Shown piece after piece: positions 1 to 10,746 of a stretch of 64,000 nt of DNA. Position numbers and translations under genes: made by a program. Below the pieces are notes generated by a model, which did no database searches, had not been told where the DNA came from, and worked only from the letters and a program-made list of their open reading frames with translations. The first letter of the stretch is position 1, and every line of letters begins with the position of its first letter. This stretch comes from Zymoseptoria tritici IPO323 (lineage: Eukaryota > Ascomycota > Dothideomycetes > Mycosphaerellales > Mycosphaerellaceae). Where the stretch lies: contig NC_018218.1 in assembly GCF_000219625.1 (NCBI RefSeq), positions 434,001 through 498,000 of the forward strand, given 5' to 3'.

Positions 1-2197
1 CCCGCGAGAGAGCTATCTAGACGACTTAATATACGGAGTAGCGCTTGTTAAAGCGGTTGCGGTAGAGCTGCTCGATGTGCTCCGTGTACACGCGCGTACG
101 TTAGCTTCCTTAAGGAACTGTTAGGCCCTCTACGCCGTATGCTTAACGCCTATTGTTAGCCCGAGGAGCCGTGCCAAAAAACAGGTTCCCCTAGGTAGCG
201 AAACCGCTTAAGGGGAGCACTAGCTCGTGTACAAGGCGGCCGGAGAAGGTTGGAATTAGGTCGTAATTATTAGTTAAGCTAGTCCGTGCTAGTATTAAGG
301 TCTGATCGATGGCGTATAAGAGCCTCTCTCCTTCGTGCATCAGATCTACGAAATCCTCCGCCGCATTATAGAACGGTAGGCTTGGAGATTAACGAGCTAG
401 AGCTGGTGCGTTTCGAACCGGAGCTTGAACAGGAGCGGGCATAGTGCTCGGCCGAGGAGGCGGGCCCCGACGAGTACTTAAACTAGGGGGCCCTAGCGCT
501 GGAGTGCCTTGACGATCGCCTGTCGGGAAGAGGGCGGGGCCAGGCCTAGAGGAGCCTTGTTGCCCTATACGGAAGAGTGGAGGTGCGTTAGCCGGACGGG
601 TCGTACACCTAGCTTAAGGGTTGTCGCGGCGATACATATTATCTATAGTTATAGGCATTCCTTAGGCGTAGTTCTTAGGAAGCTAGAAGGACAAAGGCCT
701 AGCACCCGGGGACCTACCGAACCCCCTTAAAGGATCTAAGTAAGGACGCTCTAGCCGCGAAGGAGTAGTGTCTATCTCCTTACGAGCAGACAAAGGACCC
801 CTTAAGTTAGGAGAACGAGCTGCGACAGCTATTAAGTTAATGTCCTCTATGTCGGCGATGTTCGTCTAACTAGTAAGGAATAGATTGAGCAGCTACGTAA
901 CTCTACCGGATCCAGAATCGAAAGGTCTAGGGCTAGAAGGCGTCGGGCTTAAGGGCACTTGGATAGGCTCTTCTAGGAGCGGAATTAAGACTTCCTCCTT
1001 AAAGTCTACCTACTCGTCCTCCGTATCGTTATTACCTTCCTTAGCCTTCGGGTTCCTCTTCTTAGTCCTAGTCTTTCCCTAGAGTTTAGAATCTCTAACC
1101 GAACAGCGATCGTAGTAGTTAGTGTAGCTGTAGTTAGCACAGCAGCTAAAGCAGCCTCTACTACTGCGGCATAACTTAAAGGGACTAGCCTTGCGCTTGC
1201 CGGACTCGCAGCTACAGTTGCCTTCTTAAGGGCTGCCGCCGAGAGCTTAAGTAAAAAGAGAGACTAGACGCTATTGCTTGCAGGCCCTAATAAGGTAACC
1301 GTCCGGTTTACGCTAGTCTAAGCTGCGCAGATCGCCTAGCTTGAACGCTTAAAGTCCATCGATTAAGGCATTAAGTTAGGAAATCGTAAAGGTAGCTAGA
1401 AATTGCCGAAGGTACTTAATAGGCGCATTCGAAACTATAATTAGACAATACATTACTTCCCTTATTTATGCGTCCGTAACCGCGATGCGATTAGAGGCTA
1501 GGCTAGGAGTGAGGAGAGCTTTAAGTCGAGCGCCGACAGAGGCGTGCATAGCAGTACTATCAATGTTTCCTTAAGGGTCGAAGCGATCTAGCTTAGGGTA
1601 CAAGCTACGAAGATCCGGAGAGCAGTTAAGGACGTTGCGAGGCATCGTAGGGTCCTAACCTTGTGCGGCAGTGCGACTCCTTAAGCTACGGCCCTAGTTC
1701 GCTAGTTAAGGGTTGCGCTAAGGGATTTCGTAATTGTTGCTTGTAGGAGCGCGCGTGCCTAGTAGCTTAGACCTAAGGCTTAAGGCAGACATGTTAAGCC
1801 CGTCGCGATAAGCATCGTATGCCGACTTGTAACCGGTGGCTTGCTTATACCCGAATTTAGTATACTCTATGCGGTTACGCCGAGACATAACATTAGGCTA
1901 GACGTAAAGTTTCCTTAAAGCGAACTTGTCCATTAATTCTTAGGTAGTAGCAGCTCGTAACGGCTGCTTCTTGCTACTTAAGACCGAGCTAAATGCTTAA
2001 GTTAACATCCTTACATCTAAGTATCCGCGCTTAACTGTCTTAATAGCGCTTTAAACAGCCTTCGTAGGAGGGAACTTAGGGGCTAGTTTGCGAGGAGATC
2101 GGCGGAGCTACTTGTCGACCTTGTCGTCCTTACTCTTGTTATCCTTCTTGCGCTTGTCTTCGTTACCCTTCGCTATAGCGACTGTTGCTTAAGGTAT
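1..2197 (-). pseudogene. RIP-degraded transposable-element ORF with a cysteine-rich cluster (5' part; continues off window)
   Basis: Reading the minus strand from about 2197 to the window edge gives one continuous frame of more than 700 codons. It has no frameshift that I could find, but many internal stops. I see only TAG and TAA, as expected if CAG, CAA and TGG were converted by RIP (CpA to TpA on either strand). The presumed start is an ATA at 2195-2197, a plausible mutated ATG; an intact in-frame ATG lies at 1886-1888. The N-terminus is lysine-rich. Around 1110-1225 there is a dense Cys/Tyr cluster in which several TAC (Tyr) codons look like mutated TGC (Cys), so the original resembled a CxC-type zinc cluster. 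A Ser/Pro/Arg-rich linker and a folded-looking segment (about 1-360) follow. I do not recognise the family; gag-like or transposon accessory protein is inference. Confidence 0.6.
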
Positions 2198-2740
2198 GTT
2201 ATAATGTTGTAAGGTGTAGTAATCGTGGACTATGTAAAGGTCCAAGGAAAAGGGAAGGAAAGGGTTGCGGAAGTTAATAAAAGAGAGAGGGTTTAAAAAC
2301 AAGAACGTAGTCGCTTTTGTGCCCTTAGAGGGGCGACCTACTAGTGAATTCGACTACGTGCCAGCAGTTACCAGCTTAAGGCTTGTGATAGTACGTAAAT
2401 TGGATCATTTACCTGCTAGAATTAGCTAGACGATTGCACTTAAGCCCTTACCTTCCGAGCAATTACGGACCTCCTAGATTACGCTCGTTCATTCGACATT
2501 ACGCACACCCACTTAAGAGCATTAGCATATAACCTGAGCCTTTAATTAAGGTTGTCACGAACGCTTAAGGTCACGCATTCACTAAAGGGGAGGATGTTTA
2601 AAAACACTAAAAACCTCGCTTAGGTTTACTTAAACCCTTAAAGCCTTAGGCACCGTTTCACTTGAAGGCTCGTCATTATCACATAACTCGCTCGTTTCAG
2701 TTAGTCTATATAGCTTAAGGGCCTTCGCCCTCATAAATTA
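1..2740. mobile_element. RIP-affected repeat block, left edge
   Basis: Base composition differs sharply from the genes to the right. TpA is very frequent (CTTAAG, CTAG and TTAGC recur), CpA and TpG are scarce, and stop codons TAG/TAA fill most frames. This is the classic RIP footprint of a repeated element. The stretch 2198-2740 is upstream of the long minus-strand frame and looks non-coding. It contains TTTAAAAAC motifs and a 9-bp inverted repeat (2305-2313 and 2351-2359). Normal composition resumes at about 2740. Neither terminal repeats nor a target-site duplication can be seen because the element leaves the window. Confidence 0.75.
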
Positions 2741-2743
2741 GTA

Positions 2744-3151
2744 TCATTCTTTTTCCGCTTTTTGATCACTTGCTTGATTGTCTCGTTGGTTGTCGGAGAA
2801 CCCGTCGGCGCGTAGACGCTGGCGCTGAGCTTCGGTGAGTTGGTGAAGGTAGGTGCGATGGATTTTTGCTTGATCCTCGGGGGTGAGGTTTTCGATACTG
2901 ATCAGATGCTGTCCATGCATGATCACAAAGTACGTTGAGATCGGAGCGAATTCTTGCACAGCAGTCCCCGGAGTCTCCCTTCTCTGATTGTAGAGCACTC
3001 GACCTTGCTCTCTATCCTCACTAGAAAGCTCGTTCAGACCGCGGTGGCCCTCACCGATTTTTTCCCACTCCTTGACGGCTTTCTCTGGGCCACTGATGTC
3101 CAGCCCGTCGCTGGGTGGCAAGGACATGTGGGTACGCTTCTGCGCCGCCAT
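2744..3151 (-). CDS. Hypothetical protein next to the repeat block, possibly truncated
   Basis: A 135-residue frame starting at the ATG at 3151, which is the first true ATG; the upstream in-frame start is only a GTG. The protein is hydrophilic and rich in Gln, Arg, Glu and Asp, with a short hydrophobic stretch (Tyr-Phe-Val-Ile-Met) near residue 85 and a helical, charged C-terminus ending in KAEKE. No domain is recognised. The stop codon lies at about the boundary of the RIP-mutated repeat (about 2740), so the natural C-terminus may have been cut or changed by the insertion. Codon composition is ordinary. It may be a real small gene, a truncated gene or a chance ORF. Confidence 0.35.
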   Translation of the reverse strand: MAAQKRTHMSLPPSDGLDISGPEKAVKEWEKIGEGHRGLNELSSEDREQGRVLYNQRRETPGTAVQEFAPISTYFVIMHGQHLISIENLTPEDQAKIHRTYLHQLTEAQRQRLRADGFSDNQRDNQASDQKAEKE

Positions 3152-3721
3152 GCTTGCCTGAGGCAAATGCGCCGGTCTAGAATGTGCCTGAAGCACAAAC
3201 GTCAGTTTTGCATCTCCACGTGTTTGGTACACGTCTGCTCACGTTTGCTGGGACGGAAAATGCTTGTGGCATGCGAGCTTGCACACGACTTCGTGCGCAG
3301 TGCGCCGTATGGTATTGCGCCGGGCAGAGACTGTCTACGCAGATGCCGATGCAGCATTTGAGCAATGATGTCTGACTCGAAAGTAGTTGGCTTCGGCAAC
3401 AAATCTGTGGAGAGCCAGCCGTGCACGAAGCTGGAGGCCCGTGCGCAATTTAGCCATTTTGGCACGTGAAAGCCAAGCCTCGTTCGTGCACTTGCAACTT
3501 TACGGGTCAGCGGGTTTTGCGAGCAGACTAGTTTCGAATAACGGAAGTCAGGATGGCTCTGTCAATTGTGTATCACGTCAAAGAATCCTCCACGGATGAA
3601 TGCGGATCACAGCGACCGGAACAAAGAAATAATCCGTCCTACCACCACAAAGGGGAGCAATCGTACTGTATCTCTGTTGACCATACTTGAGAGCTGTGAG
3701 ATACAGTCCGAACTAGTCACC

Positions 3722-5452
3722 ATGGCCGACATATCTCCCGGGCTGAGGCACACCAAGGTAACACCAAGATCTCGTCGCAAGGCATTCAGAACCTTGGACA
3801 TTGATGCACAGGAAATTCGATTTCGATTGCCGCGAACCTGGACGGCTTGGATCCGAAAGAGACTGCGTTGGCTCCGACTTCGCGTGTGCAAGCGCAGAGA
3901 ATTCCGACATGACTTACTGGCCATGCAAAAGGCCCATCATGCACAAAAAGTGGCCCGGCTGAGACCAAGTCTCCCTCCACAGCTCTGGAGGAACAATGCA
4001 CGAACCCGTTCTCGGAGGCCTACAATCGACCCCGATAACCAACTGAGCCCATTGGATGACGACGAAAGAGCATTGTCAACGTCATCCTTTGATTCCGCCA
4101 ACACCGAAGCCAATCTAGGCGATTTCAGCGCCAATACGCTCGACTTGATTCAGAGAGATCAAGCGTTGCAGACCATTGAGAAAAACCTCGGTGACTCAGA
4201 AGAAACACTGAAGGCCATTCAATATAGGGTAGACTCACTGCGGGCTTCGCTTATGCATATCCCACGTAGACCGGGAGACTTTGAGACGGAAGCACTCGAC
4301 GCCCGAAAGAATGCGGAGCTGGATCTTGCTGTAGCCGAACGTCAGCCAGTTCTTGCATACGCCGAACGGCAAGAAAAACGACGGGACAAGCTTTTGCGAC
4401 TGCAGGCGGACCAGGAGCTACTTGTCATGCGTACGGCTGGAGGTGTCATTCGCAACTCACAGCGCGCGGATCCCGCTGAAACCATGGTCTCCTCCGCCAT
4501 GAGGTACCAATTGCGTCGTCTTGCTGATTGCGGCCGGGCCTATGCGGTAAATTCGAACGTCATATCCAAGAGAATGCCAGTTGTCAGCAATGACAGGGGC
4601 CCAGAGGGAGAGCTGCTTATGAATCCATCGTTTGAAGCACATCTGCGAAGGGAGGTTCACAAGTTTCGTATGAGAAACTTCCTCGAGCTTATGGAGCCTG
4701 TCCACTTCGAGAGCGGCGGCTTGACACCGCAAGAAAACGAGGGGGCCAAGCGAAAACGAATCGAGGACGAGATCAAACTCGACCAGGCGAGAAGGAAAGA
4801 GTATTCCGACCAAGTCGATGCCGGTGTCAAGGCCATGGAGGAAGCCCACGACGAAGCCGAAGTCATACGGCAGAGCTACAGCATGCAGAAAGATCTCCAT
4901 TTCCTCACGTATGAGAGAGATGTCCCAGCTGACAAAGAGTTGGGCATCAATGGATCCCAACCCTTGCCAATGAGACATGACCACTATGAATGGAAACATC
5001 GGCGACGCATGGACGCTGCCGTTGACAAAATCCGGAAAGCAGAAGCTCAGCACCGCGAAGCTGTCAATCAAGCGCTCGAGGCCAAGGTCCCGCACAGGCG
5101 TGAGGATCTGCTGGGAATTCTAGATCATGAAAACGATGGTTTTACCTCTACCATGGGGTCTACGTACCAGAAGAAGCTGAAAGTGCAAGTCACAGCCGAA
5201 AAGGGTCGGATGGATCGATGGCTTGGGGAACTTGACACTTCTGGGCGAGGCTATGGTGTACCCGACATTCCATACGACGTCGCAGATATCGAGACGGGAA
5301 GTGATATTCGGTGTGGGCTTTCGACTCGTTGGCAGCCTATTCAGTTCGAGAGCGACTTGAAGGCGAGATGGGCGGCTGAAGTGATTGTGATGCGGGCTGA
5401 AGCAGAGAAGCAGCGGCAGGAGATTTATGACCGTGCTACCCGGAGCCGGTGA
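3722..5452 (+). CDS. Uncharacterised coiled-coil protein
   Basis: A 576-residue intronless frame. The ATG at 3722 is chosen because it sits in a strong context (CACCATGG) and begins a sensible N-terminus; the frame itself stays open further upstream to 3566. The first about 65 residues are strongly basic (clusters of Arg and Lys with Trp: RLPRTWTAWIRKRLRW). The middle (about 140-260) and the last 250 residues are charged and heptad-like, with many Glu/Lys/Arg/Gln, suggesting long coiled coils. There is no signal peptide, no membrane segment and no recognised catalytic motif. The basic head plus coiled coil could mean a nuclear or cytoskeletal scaffold, but that is inference. I do not recognise the family. 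Confidence 0.65.
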   Translation: MADISPGLRHTKVTPRSRRKAFRTLDIDAQEIRFRLPRTWTAWIRKRLRWLRLRVCKRREFRHDLLAMQKAHHAQKVARLRPSLPPQLWRNNARTRSRRPTIDPDNQLSPLDDDERALSTSSFDSANTEANLGDFSANTLDLIQRDQALQTIEKNLGDSEETLKAIQYRVDSLRASLMHIPRRPGDFETEALDARKNAELDLAVAERQPVLAYAERQEKRRDKLLRLQADQELLVMRTAGGVIRNSQRADPAETMVSSAMRYQLRRLADCGRAYAVNSNVISKRMPVVSNDRGPEGELLMNPSFEAHLRREVHKFRMRNFLELMEPVHFESGGLTPQENEGAKRKRIEDEIKLDQARRKEYSDQVDAGVKAMEEAHDEAEVIRQSYSMQKDLHFLTYERDVPADKELGINGSQPLPMRHDHYEWKHRRRMDAAVDKIRKAEAQHREAVNQALEAKVPHRREDLLGILDHENDGFTSTMGSTYQKKLKVQVTAEKGRMDRWLGELDTSGRGYGVPDIPYDVADIETGSDIRCGLSTRWQPIQFESDLKARWAAEVIVMRAEAEKQRQEIYDRATRSR

Positions 5453-5919
5453 GATGGTTGTCGTTCGAAGGAGATTTGATTTCGATTCTGCCAGATAGTC
5501 AGCAAATAGCATTGTGAGAGCCGTGACAATGACATGGACATTGGAGATTCAGTTTGACCACACGAGCCCAGCTCCGCAAACCAGTCAAGCCACAACATCA
5601 TCTGATCGCCCATTGCTGTAAGTTCGACATGGGAACCATATCGATGGAATTGGTGGTGTTTTTTCCGATGGCCACCTCTAAGGATGATGTCTGCATTGAA
5701 GAAGCGATCGATATCCCGCGTTATCGACATCCCCCCTTCGCCGAAGGATTCCTTGGCAGATCCTGCGCCGGATAACATCTCACAATCCTGAACCTCTGAC
5801 GCGGTGATTTGCTCTAGAACCATACATTCACTTGATTATCCTGGCTGATCACTCAACATCCACTGGCCCTTTCTGCAAGATATGCCACCTCACGCGCTCG
5901 GGTTGAGTGCGCTCCGATA
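5453..5919. other. Intergenic region, no gene seen
   Basis: Promoter-sized spacer between the coiled-coil gene and the Zn2Cys6 gene. Short frames on both strands here have no protein-like features. No repeat or RNA gene was recognised. Confidence 0.6.
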
Positions 5920-8016
5920 ATGTCTGCGAGCAAGGACAATACCGGACTGCTTGGCGTCGGCCATCCCGCCTTGAAGAGCTCCAATAGTCTTCATTTGGCC
6001 TGCCGGGAATGCCAGCGGAAGAAAGTGAAGTGCGACCGCATACATCCGTGCGGTCCCTGCAGTCGAGCTGGATTTACCTGTAAACCCAGCACACGCAAGC
6101 CCCGAGCAAGGGCCGACAAGGGGGTTGATGCTGAGCTTCGAGAGCGCATTCTCAAGCTTGAGAGACTCGTGGGAACCTTCCAAGGCGATAATAGTGTTGA
6201 TGAGAAGCCAATCGAGTCACGAACGAATTCAGTCGGGCAATCCTCATCTTCCGCTCAGACAAACGCCGGCTCGCCGGGCTCTCCCAGTATTGTCGAAAGT
6301 GCCTCGCCAAACACAACGAAATATGTTGCGGGAAACTTCTGGTCTTCTTTGACGACCGAGGTGAAAGCGCTCGCCGAAGCATTCGAAGAGGATGCATACG
6401 ACAGCGACGACGACGAATCTCCTGACCTGTCGCCCCCATCTGTGCAAGGTCAGGCGAACGGCGATCATCCCAATACCAACGCGGGATTCGAATTCATATT
6501 CTGCCCTCCAGGAGCCATCTACATCATGCCAGGGGCATCGACGGAGCCCGAACCCATACTGGCGATGGAAATGTTCAATGCATATCTACGACATGTCGAG
6601 CCGATGTACAAGATCTTCCATGTTCCAAGCCTGAAGGCCTTTGTCGTTGACGGCCAGCCTTACCTTGGCAAAGAACCGGATGCGCCTTGCAACCAAGCAC
6701 TCAAAGCGGCCATCCAGTACGCTGGAGCTAACTCTTTGACTGCGGAAGAATGTCAAACTCGCTATGGCAAGTCCAGAGAACAGCTGGTTTCGAGTTTCCG
6801 GCAGATGGTCGACGTCGCTCTGTACAAAGCTGATGCACTGACGACCACCGATCTTGCAACGCTACAAGCGCTTGTGACCTACGTTACTTCTGTGCGCATA
6901 CTAGACTGCAGTCGCCGGACATGGACATTGATTGCGCTGCTCGACCGCATTGCTCGAGCTATGAATATTCACAAGGAGACTTCCGGGGAGAGCATCTACA
7001 CCGCAGAGCTAAAACGTCGATTGTGGCATGCAATTGTATTCGTCGACTGCTACGGATCCGTTGATCGCGGTTCAGAGCCAACGATTCATCCGGACACATT
7101 CACAAGACTTCTTCCGAGCAATGTGAATGATGAGGATTTCGGTCCGGCCTCTACGTCCCTCGCACCTCGTGAAGGTCTCACCGAAATGACGCTATACCTT
7201 GTAGCTGCGCGCGGGTCATCGATGCATCTCCGGACCCATGTTCTGGACGTATCTACTCTCGGAGAGCAGACCTGGCAGAAGCGCCTCGAGCTAGCATACG
7301 CATATCAGAAAGATGTGTACGAGAATCACATTCGACATCTGGATCTGAGCATACCCCTCCACAGGGAGTTCAAAGGAATCGCAGAAGCAGCGTGCCACCA
7401 GACCATTCTTCGTGCTGTGCGACCGATGCAGCTTGATGCCACAAGTGCTCCGCCACGAGTGGACAGTCCTTGGGTCATGGCGCTGGCGGTCAACATCCTT
7501 CGGCAAGCTGATGAGCTGTGGCAACAGATGGGCGGCGCATGGCGACGTATGCCGTGGGCGCCATGGCATGCCATCGCAGTCGCACTGGCAAGTCTCTGCT
7601 CCATGCGCGGTACACCAGAAGCCAACGAGGCCTGGGATCTGGTCGACAAGGGCATGTCTCGCTATGCAGTAGACGTGGCCGATGGCCCGAGTGGCATGCT
7701 CTGGAAGCCGATCACGAAGCTGTACAAGAAAGCCGCAACATTTCGGGACGGCGGTCAGACGACGCAAGCAGCTCCAATTCCACCTTCGATGGAAGACATC
7801 GCTTGGAACGACCCGTTTCTCGACCCACAATTCGCTGCAAATCCTGCTTTGGTAGGCATGACGATGAACGACTTGCCACTCAATACTTCGGACTCGATGT
7901 TCAGCTTTCCCCCAGACATGGCAAGCATGCTTCCCACCGATGATAGCTGGCTCGATTGGGAAGGCATTCTGAAGGACATTGACGAAGTGAAGGCCGATGA
8001 CATGCAGTGGATGTGA
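5920..8016 (+). CDS. Zn2Cys6 (Gal4-type) transcription factor
   Basis: 698 residues in a single exon. The N-terminus carries a binuclear zinc cluster with Cys at residues 28, 31, 38, 44, 47 and 54 (CRECQRKKVKC ... HPCGPC ... C), the DNA-binding domain specific to fungal regulators. A short leucine-rich linker (about 68-85) resembles the dimerisation coiled coil that follows such domains. A Ser-rich and then acidic segment (EEDAYDSDDDESPDLS) precedes the fungal-specific 'middle homology' region (about 215-600), which includes the helices around LKRRLWHAIVFVDCYGSVDRG. The acidic C-terminus (DDSWLDWEGILKDIDEVK) looks like an activation domain. The protein should act in the nucleus on CGG-type sites. 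Its targets are unknown; the purple acid phosphatase gene directly downstream is the nearest candidate, but only by position. Confidence 0.93.
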   Translation: MSASKDNTGLLGVGHPALKSSNSLHLACRECQRKKVKCDRIHPCGPCSRAGFTCKPSTRKPRARADKGVDAELRERILKLERLVGTFQGDNSVDEKPIESRTNSVGQSSSSAQTNAGSPGSPSIVESASPNTTKYVAGNFWSSLTTEVKALAEAFEEDAYDSDDDESPDLSPPSVQGQANGDHPNTNAGFEFIFCPPGAIYIMPGASTEPEPILAMEMFNAYLRHVEPMYKIFHVPSLKAFVVDGQPYLGKEPDAPCNQALKAAIQYAGANSLTAEECQTRYGKSREQLVSSFRQMVDVALYKADALTTTDLATLQALVTYVTSVRILDCSRRTWTLIALLDRIARAMNIHKETSGESIYTAELKRRLWHAIVFVDCYGSVDRGSEPTIHPDTFTRLLPSNVNDEDFGPASTSLAPREGLTEMTLYLVAARGSSMHLRTHVLDVSTLGEQTWQKRLELAYAYQKDVYENHIRHLDLSIPLHREFKGIAEAACHQTILRAVRPMQLDATSAPPRVDSPWVMALAVNILRQADELWQQMGGAWRRMPWAPWHAIAVALASLCSMRGTPEANEAWDLVDKGMSRYAVDVADGPSGMLWKPITKLYKKAATFRDGGQTTQAAPIPPSMEDIAWNDPFLDPQFAANPALVGMTMNDLPLNTSDSMFSFPPDMASMLPTDDSWLDWEGILKDIDEVKADDMQWM

Positions 8017-8530
8017 AGATTGCAGATGAGATGTGACGCAGGACTTCAAGACTCAACTCAACTTACTACTTGTACAGTACAACGAATATACCACACTCCA
8101 CAAAGGCTCGGATCACCAACCCGGATCGAACAATCAGCGCCTGCATCCTAGACGACCGGCAGCTACGAAGAGATCAGGAGACTTTCGGCGGCAAATTTGC
8201 AGGCAGAACATACCTTAGCCACTGCCCATCCGGAGAACCGTCCAATTCAGGGCCACTCTAAAAGCAGCCAATAAAGGTGAAGACCGCCGAGGTATTTGGA
8301 TTCAAGCTTCGGTTATAGGGACATTCACTACAACACTACAGAAGCTTGGCCAATCACATCACTCATGACTTGCACGAGCGCAGCGACAACGTACACTCTA
8401 AGATAGTGCATGTTCGAGGCTTTGCGGAAAATATGGAGCACTTCTGTCCAAATGATCCTATATAACCCGACCTCACAGCTGTGTTTCCGCGTCGCAGCCG
8501 TCTTGCAAATCCCTACACCACATTGCAAAA
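8017..8530. promoter_or_regulatory. Intergenic/promoter region with a TATA-like element
   Basis: No gene is apparent. A TATATAA element at about 8459-8465 lies roughly 70 bp upstream of the phosphatase start codon, a reasonable distance for a fungal TATA box. The identification is from sequence only. Confidence 0.35.
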
Positions 8531-10078
8531 ATGGTTGCCGTTGCTGTCCCTGCCACAGCGGCCCTTTCGGTCGGCGGTGCATCTTTCCGTCCAATTCCTG
8601 CCGATCTGTCCACTCCAGTTCAACAGCGTCTTGCTTACGCTGGTCCAGACTGTAAGGGTTGCCACCTGTTTCTCATTCGAAGCGATCCCCAGATCGACTG
8701 ACGATTGCCAGCCATGTCCGTGGGATGGAACACTTATGCAAGGCAAGATCAAAGCTGTGTCACATACGGGACATCGAGCAGCAGTCTACCGTGGCAGGCT
8801 TGTTCTTCCAACTCGCAGACGTATGCTACGTCCAGAACGTGGTACAACACCGTCACACTCACGGGACTGAAGCCTGCCACGACTTACTACTACAAGATCG
8901 TCTCTGGCAACTCAAGCGTGGAGCACTTTGTCTCGCCTCGTACCGCCGGCGATTTGACTCCGTTCAACATGGACGTTGTCATCGACCTTGGCGTATACGG
9001 AGAAGACGGCTTTACGACCAAAAAAAGGGATTCGATTCCAACGATCGACCCTGCTCTCGAACACTCCACCATTGGCCGGCTTGTAACCACCATCGACGAC
9101 TACGAACTGGTCATCCATCCGGGAGACTTCGCCTATGCCGACGATTGGTATCTCAAAACCAAGAACGCTTTGGATGGCGAAGCTGCGTACGAAGCCATCC
9201 TCGAAAACTTCTACGACCAACTCGCCCCTATTGCAGGCAGGAAAGCATACATGGCATCTCCTGGAAACCACGAAGCCGCTTGCCAAGAGATCCCCAACAC
9301 CAGCGGTCTTTGTCCCGAAGGTCAGAAGAACTTCACTGACTTCATGGTCCGCTTCGGCAACAACATGCCCGCCGGCTTTCCCTCCACCTCGAACAACAGC
9401 GATGCTCAGGCCAATGCTACAAGAGCAAAAACCCTCGCTGTCCCGCCATTCTGGTACTCCTTCGAATACGGCATGGTGCACGTCGTCATGTTCAATACCG
9501 AGACCGACTTTCCCAACGCTCCCTCTGGGCAGGGCGGCAGTGCTGGTCTCAACGGTGGACCTTTCGGCGTTCCAGGTCAGCAACTCGCATGGCTTGAAGC
9601 AGACCTCGCATCCGTTGACCGAAGCATCACGCCCTGGGTCGTCGCCGCTGGTCATCGTCCTTGGTACTCTACCGGCGCCGATCCACCAGACTTGAACATC
9701 TGCGCTCCCTGCCAAGCTGCCTTCGAAGATCTGTTCTACAAATACGGAGTCGACATCGGCGTCTTCGGGCATGTCCACAACTCCCAACGATTCCTACCAG
9801 TCTACAATAACACCGCCGATCCAGCTGGTATGAACGACCCCAAAGCTCCAATGTACATCGTTGCTGGCGGTGCGGGAAATATCGAGGGCTTGTCGAGTGT
9901 TGGTAAGAATTATTCGACGAACGTCTTTGCGTATGCGGATGACTTCAGCTATGCGGCGTTGAAGTTCAAGGATGCACAGCATCTGGGTGTGGGCTTTATC
10001 AATAGTCGGACGGGAGAGGTTGTCGATAGCAGTACGCTGTACAAGGCGCACATTACTTCGTTTGTGAGGCAGAGCTAG
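8531..10078 (+). CDS. Purple acid phosphatase-like metallophosphoesterase
   Basis: Two exons, 8531-8651 and 8712-10078, give 495 residues. The intron 8652-8711 (60 bp) has a GTAAGG donor, a CTGAC branch site and a CAG acceptor, and joining it restores the family start ...AGPDSMSVGWNTY. An N-terminal fibronectin-like domain (about 20-120) is followed by the dinuclear-metal phosphatase domain. Its motifs appear in order: a DxGxYG-type first motif (LGVYGEDG), GDFAYADDW, GNHEAAC, GHRPWY and GHVHNSQR. These supply the Asp, Tyr, Asn and His ligands of the Fe/Zn or Fe/Mn centre that hydrolyses phosphomonoesters. The first 17 residues are mildly hydrophobic and could be a weak signal peptide. Fungal relatives are mostly secreted or wall-bound phosphate scavengers. 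Confidence 0.93.
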
Positions 10079-10746
10079 ATGTGAGATTGAAGTTTCAGAG
10101 CAGTTTGCTTTGAGCTTATTACTTTCTCCCGTCTCCGTGCTGCCGAAGCGACGATCAAGGTCAGGTGCCCGGTGAGCATCAATGAAGCTGCCCTTCAGGT
10201 GACAGTGCTGTCACCCGCTGAGCTCTCCGTTCTCCTGCTCCTCGGGTTTCCCACTCACTGAACTCAAGTGAGCCAGCTGCAAGTTGCGATTTTGACGATG
10301 AAAACGACGTCATTAACGAGGACGCTGAGCAAGCCGAAGCTCGCGCATATTCACTTGTGACTGCGTCAGATGACAGCGAGCCGAACATGGGACGTCCCGA
10401 TCGGGAAGTCATGTGCTTGGCAGCAAACCATGGTCTGGATAACAAGCTTACCACGAAACCTCCATTAGCTGTCGCAGTATGCCACTGCGTCACAGCTGTA
10501 CGGTCGCTCTCCAACTCTGGGACAACTGAGCGAAAGTGGAGCGCGAACCGCCCAAGGAGGTTGCACGCTCCCGTGGACAAGATCTTGCGTTCCACGGCTC
10601 TGCCATATTCTGGTGGCGCAGCAGATGCCTTGCCATATTTTCGCGACTTCACTGACATACAAAATCTCCTGCAGTTCCCCCAACCTCAAAGCACTTCCGA
10701 CTGTCACGAAACCAAAGCAAGCAATCATACCATCACCACCATCGCC
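10079..10746. other. Intergenic region, no gene seen
   Basis: An open frame from 10357 reads into the downstream gene, but its upstream part is low in protein-like features. I treat it as promoter/5'UTR, because two closely spaced ATGs in good context lie at 10747 and 10753. Confidence 0.5.

Noticed and set aside
509..1082. Open plus-strand frames inside the left repeat block
   Set aside because: They run opposite to the long RIP-broken minus-strand frame, which explains the region better. They are remnants of composition, not genes.
2954..3599. Overlapping short frames on both strands around 3.0-3.6 kb
   Set aside because: They are mutually overlapping in several phases, with no motif and no splice support. 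Only the 2744-3151 frame has clean termini.
9135..9695. Long plus-strand frame inside the phosphatase gene
   Set aside because: Shadow of the phosphatase coding sequence in another phase; no independent features.
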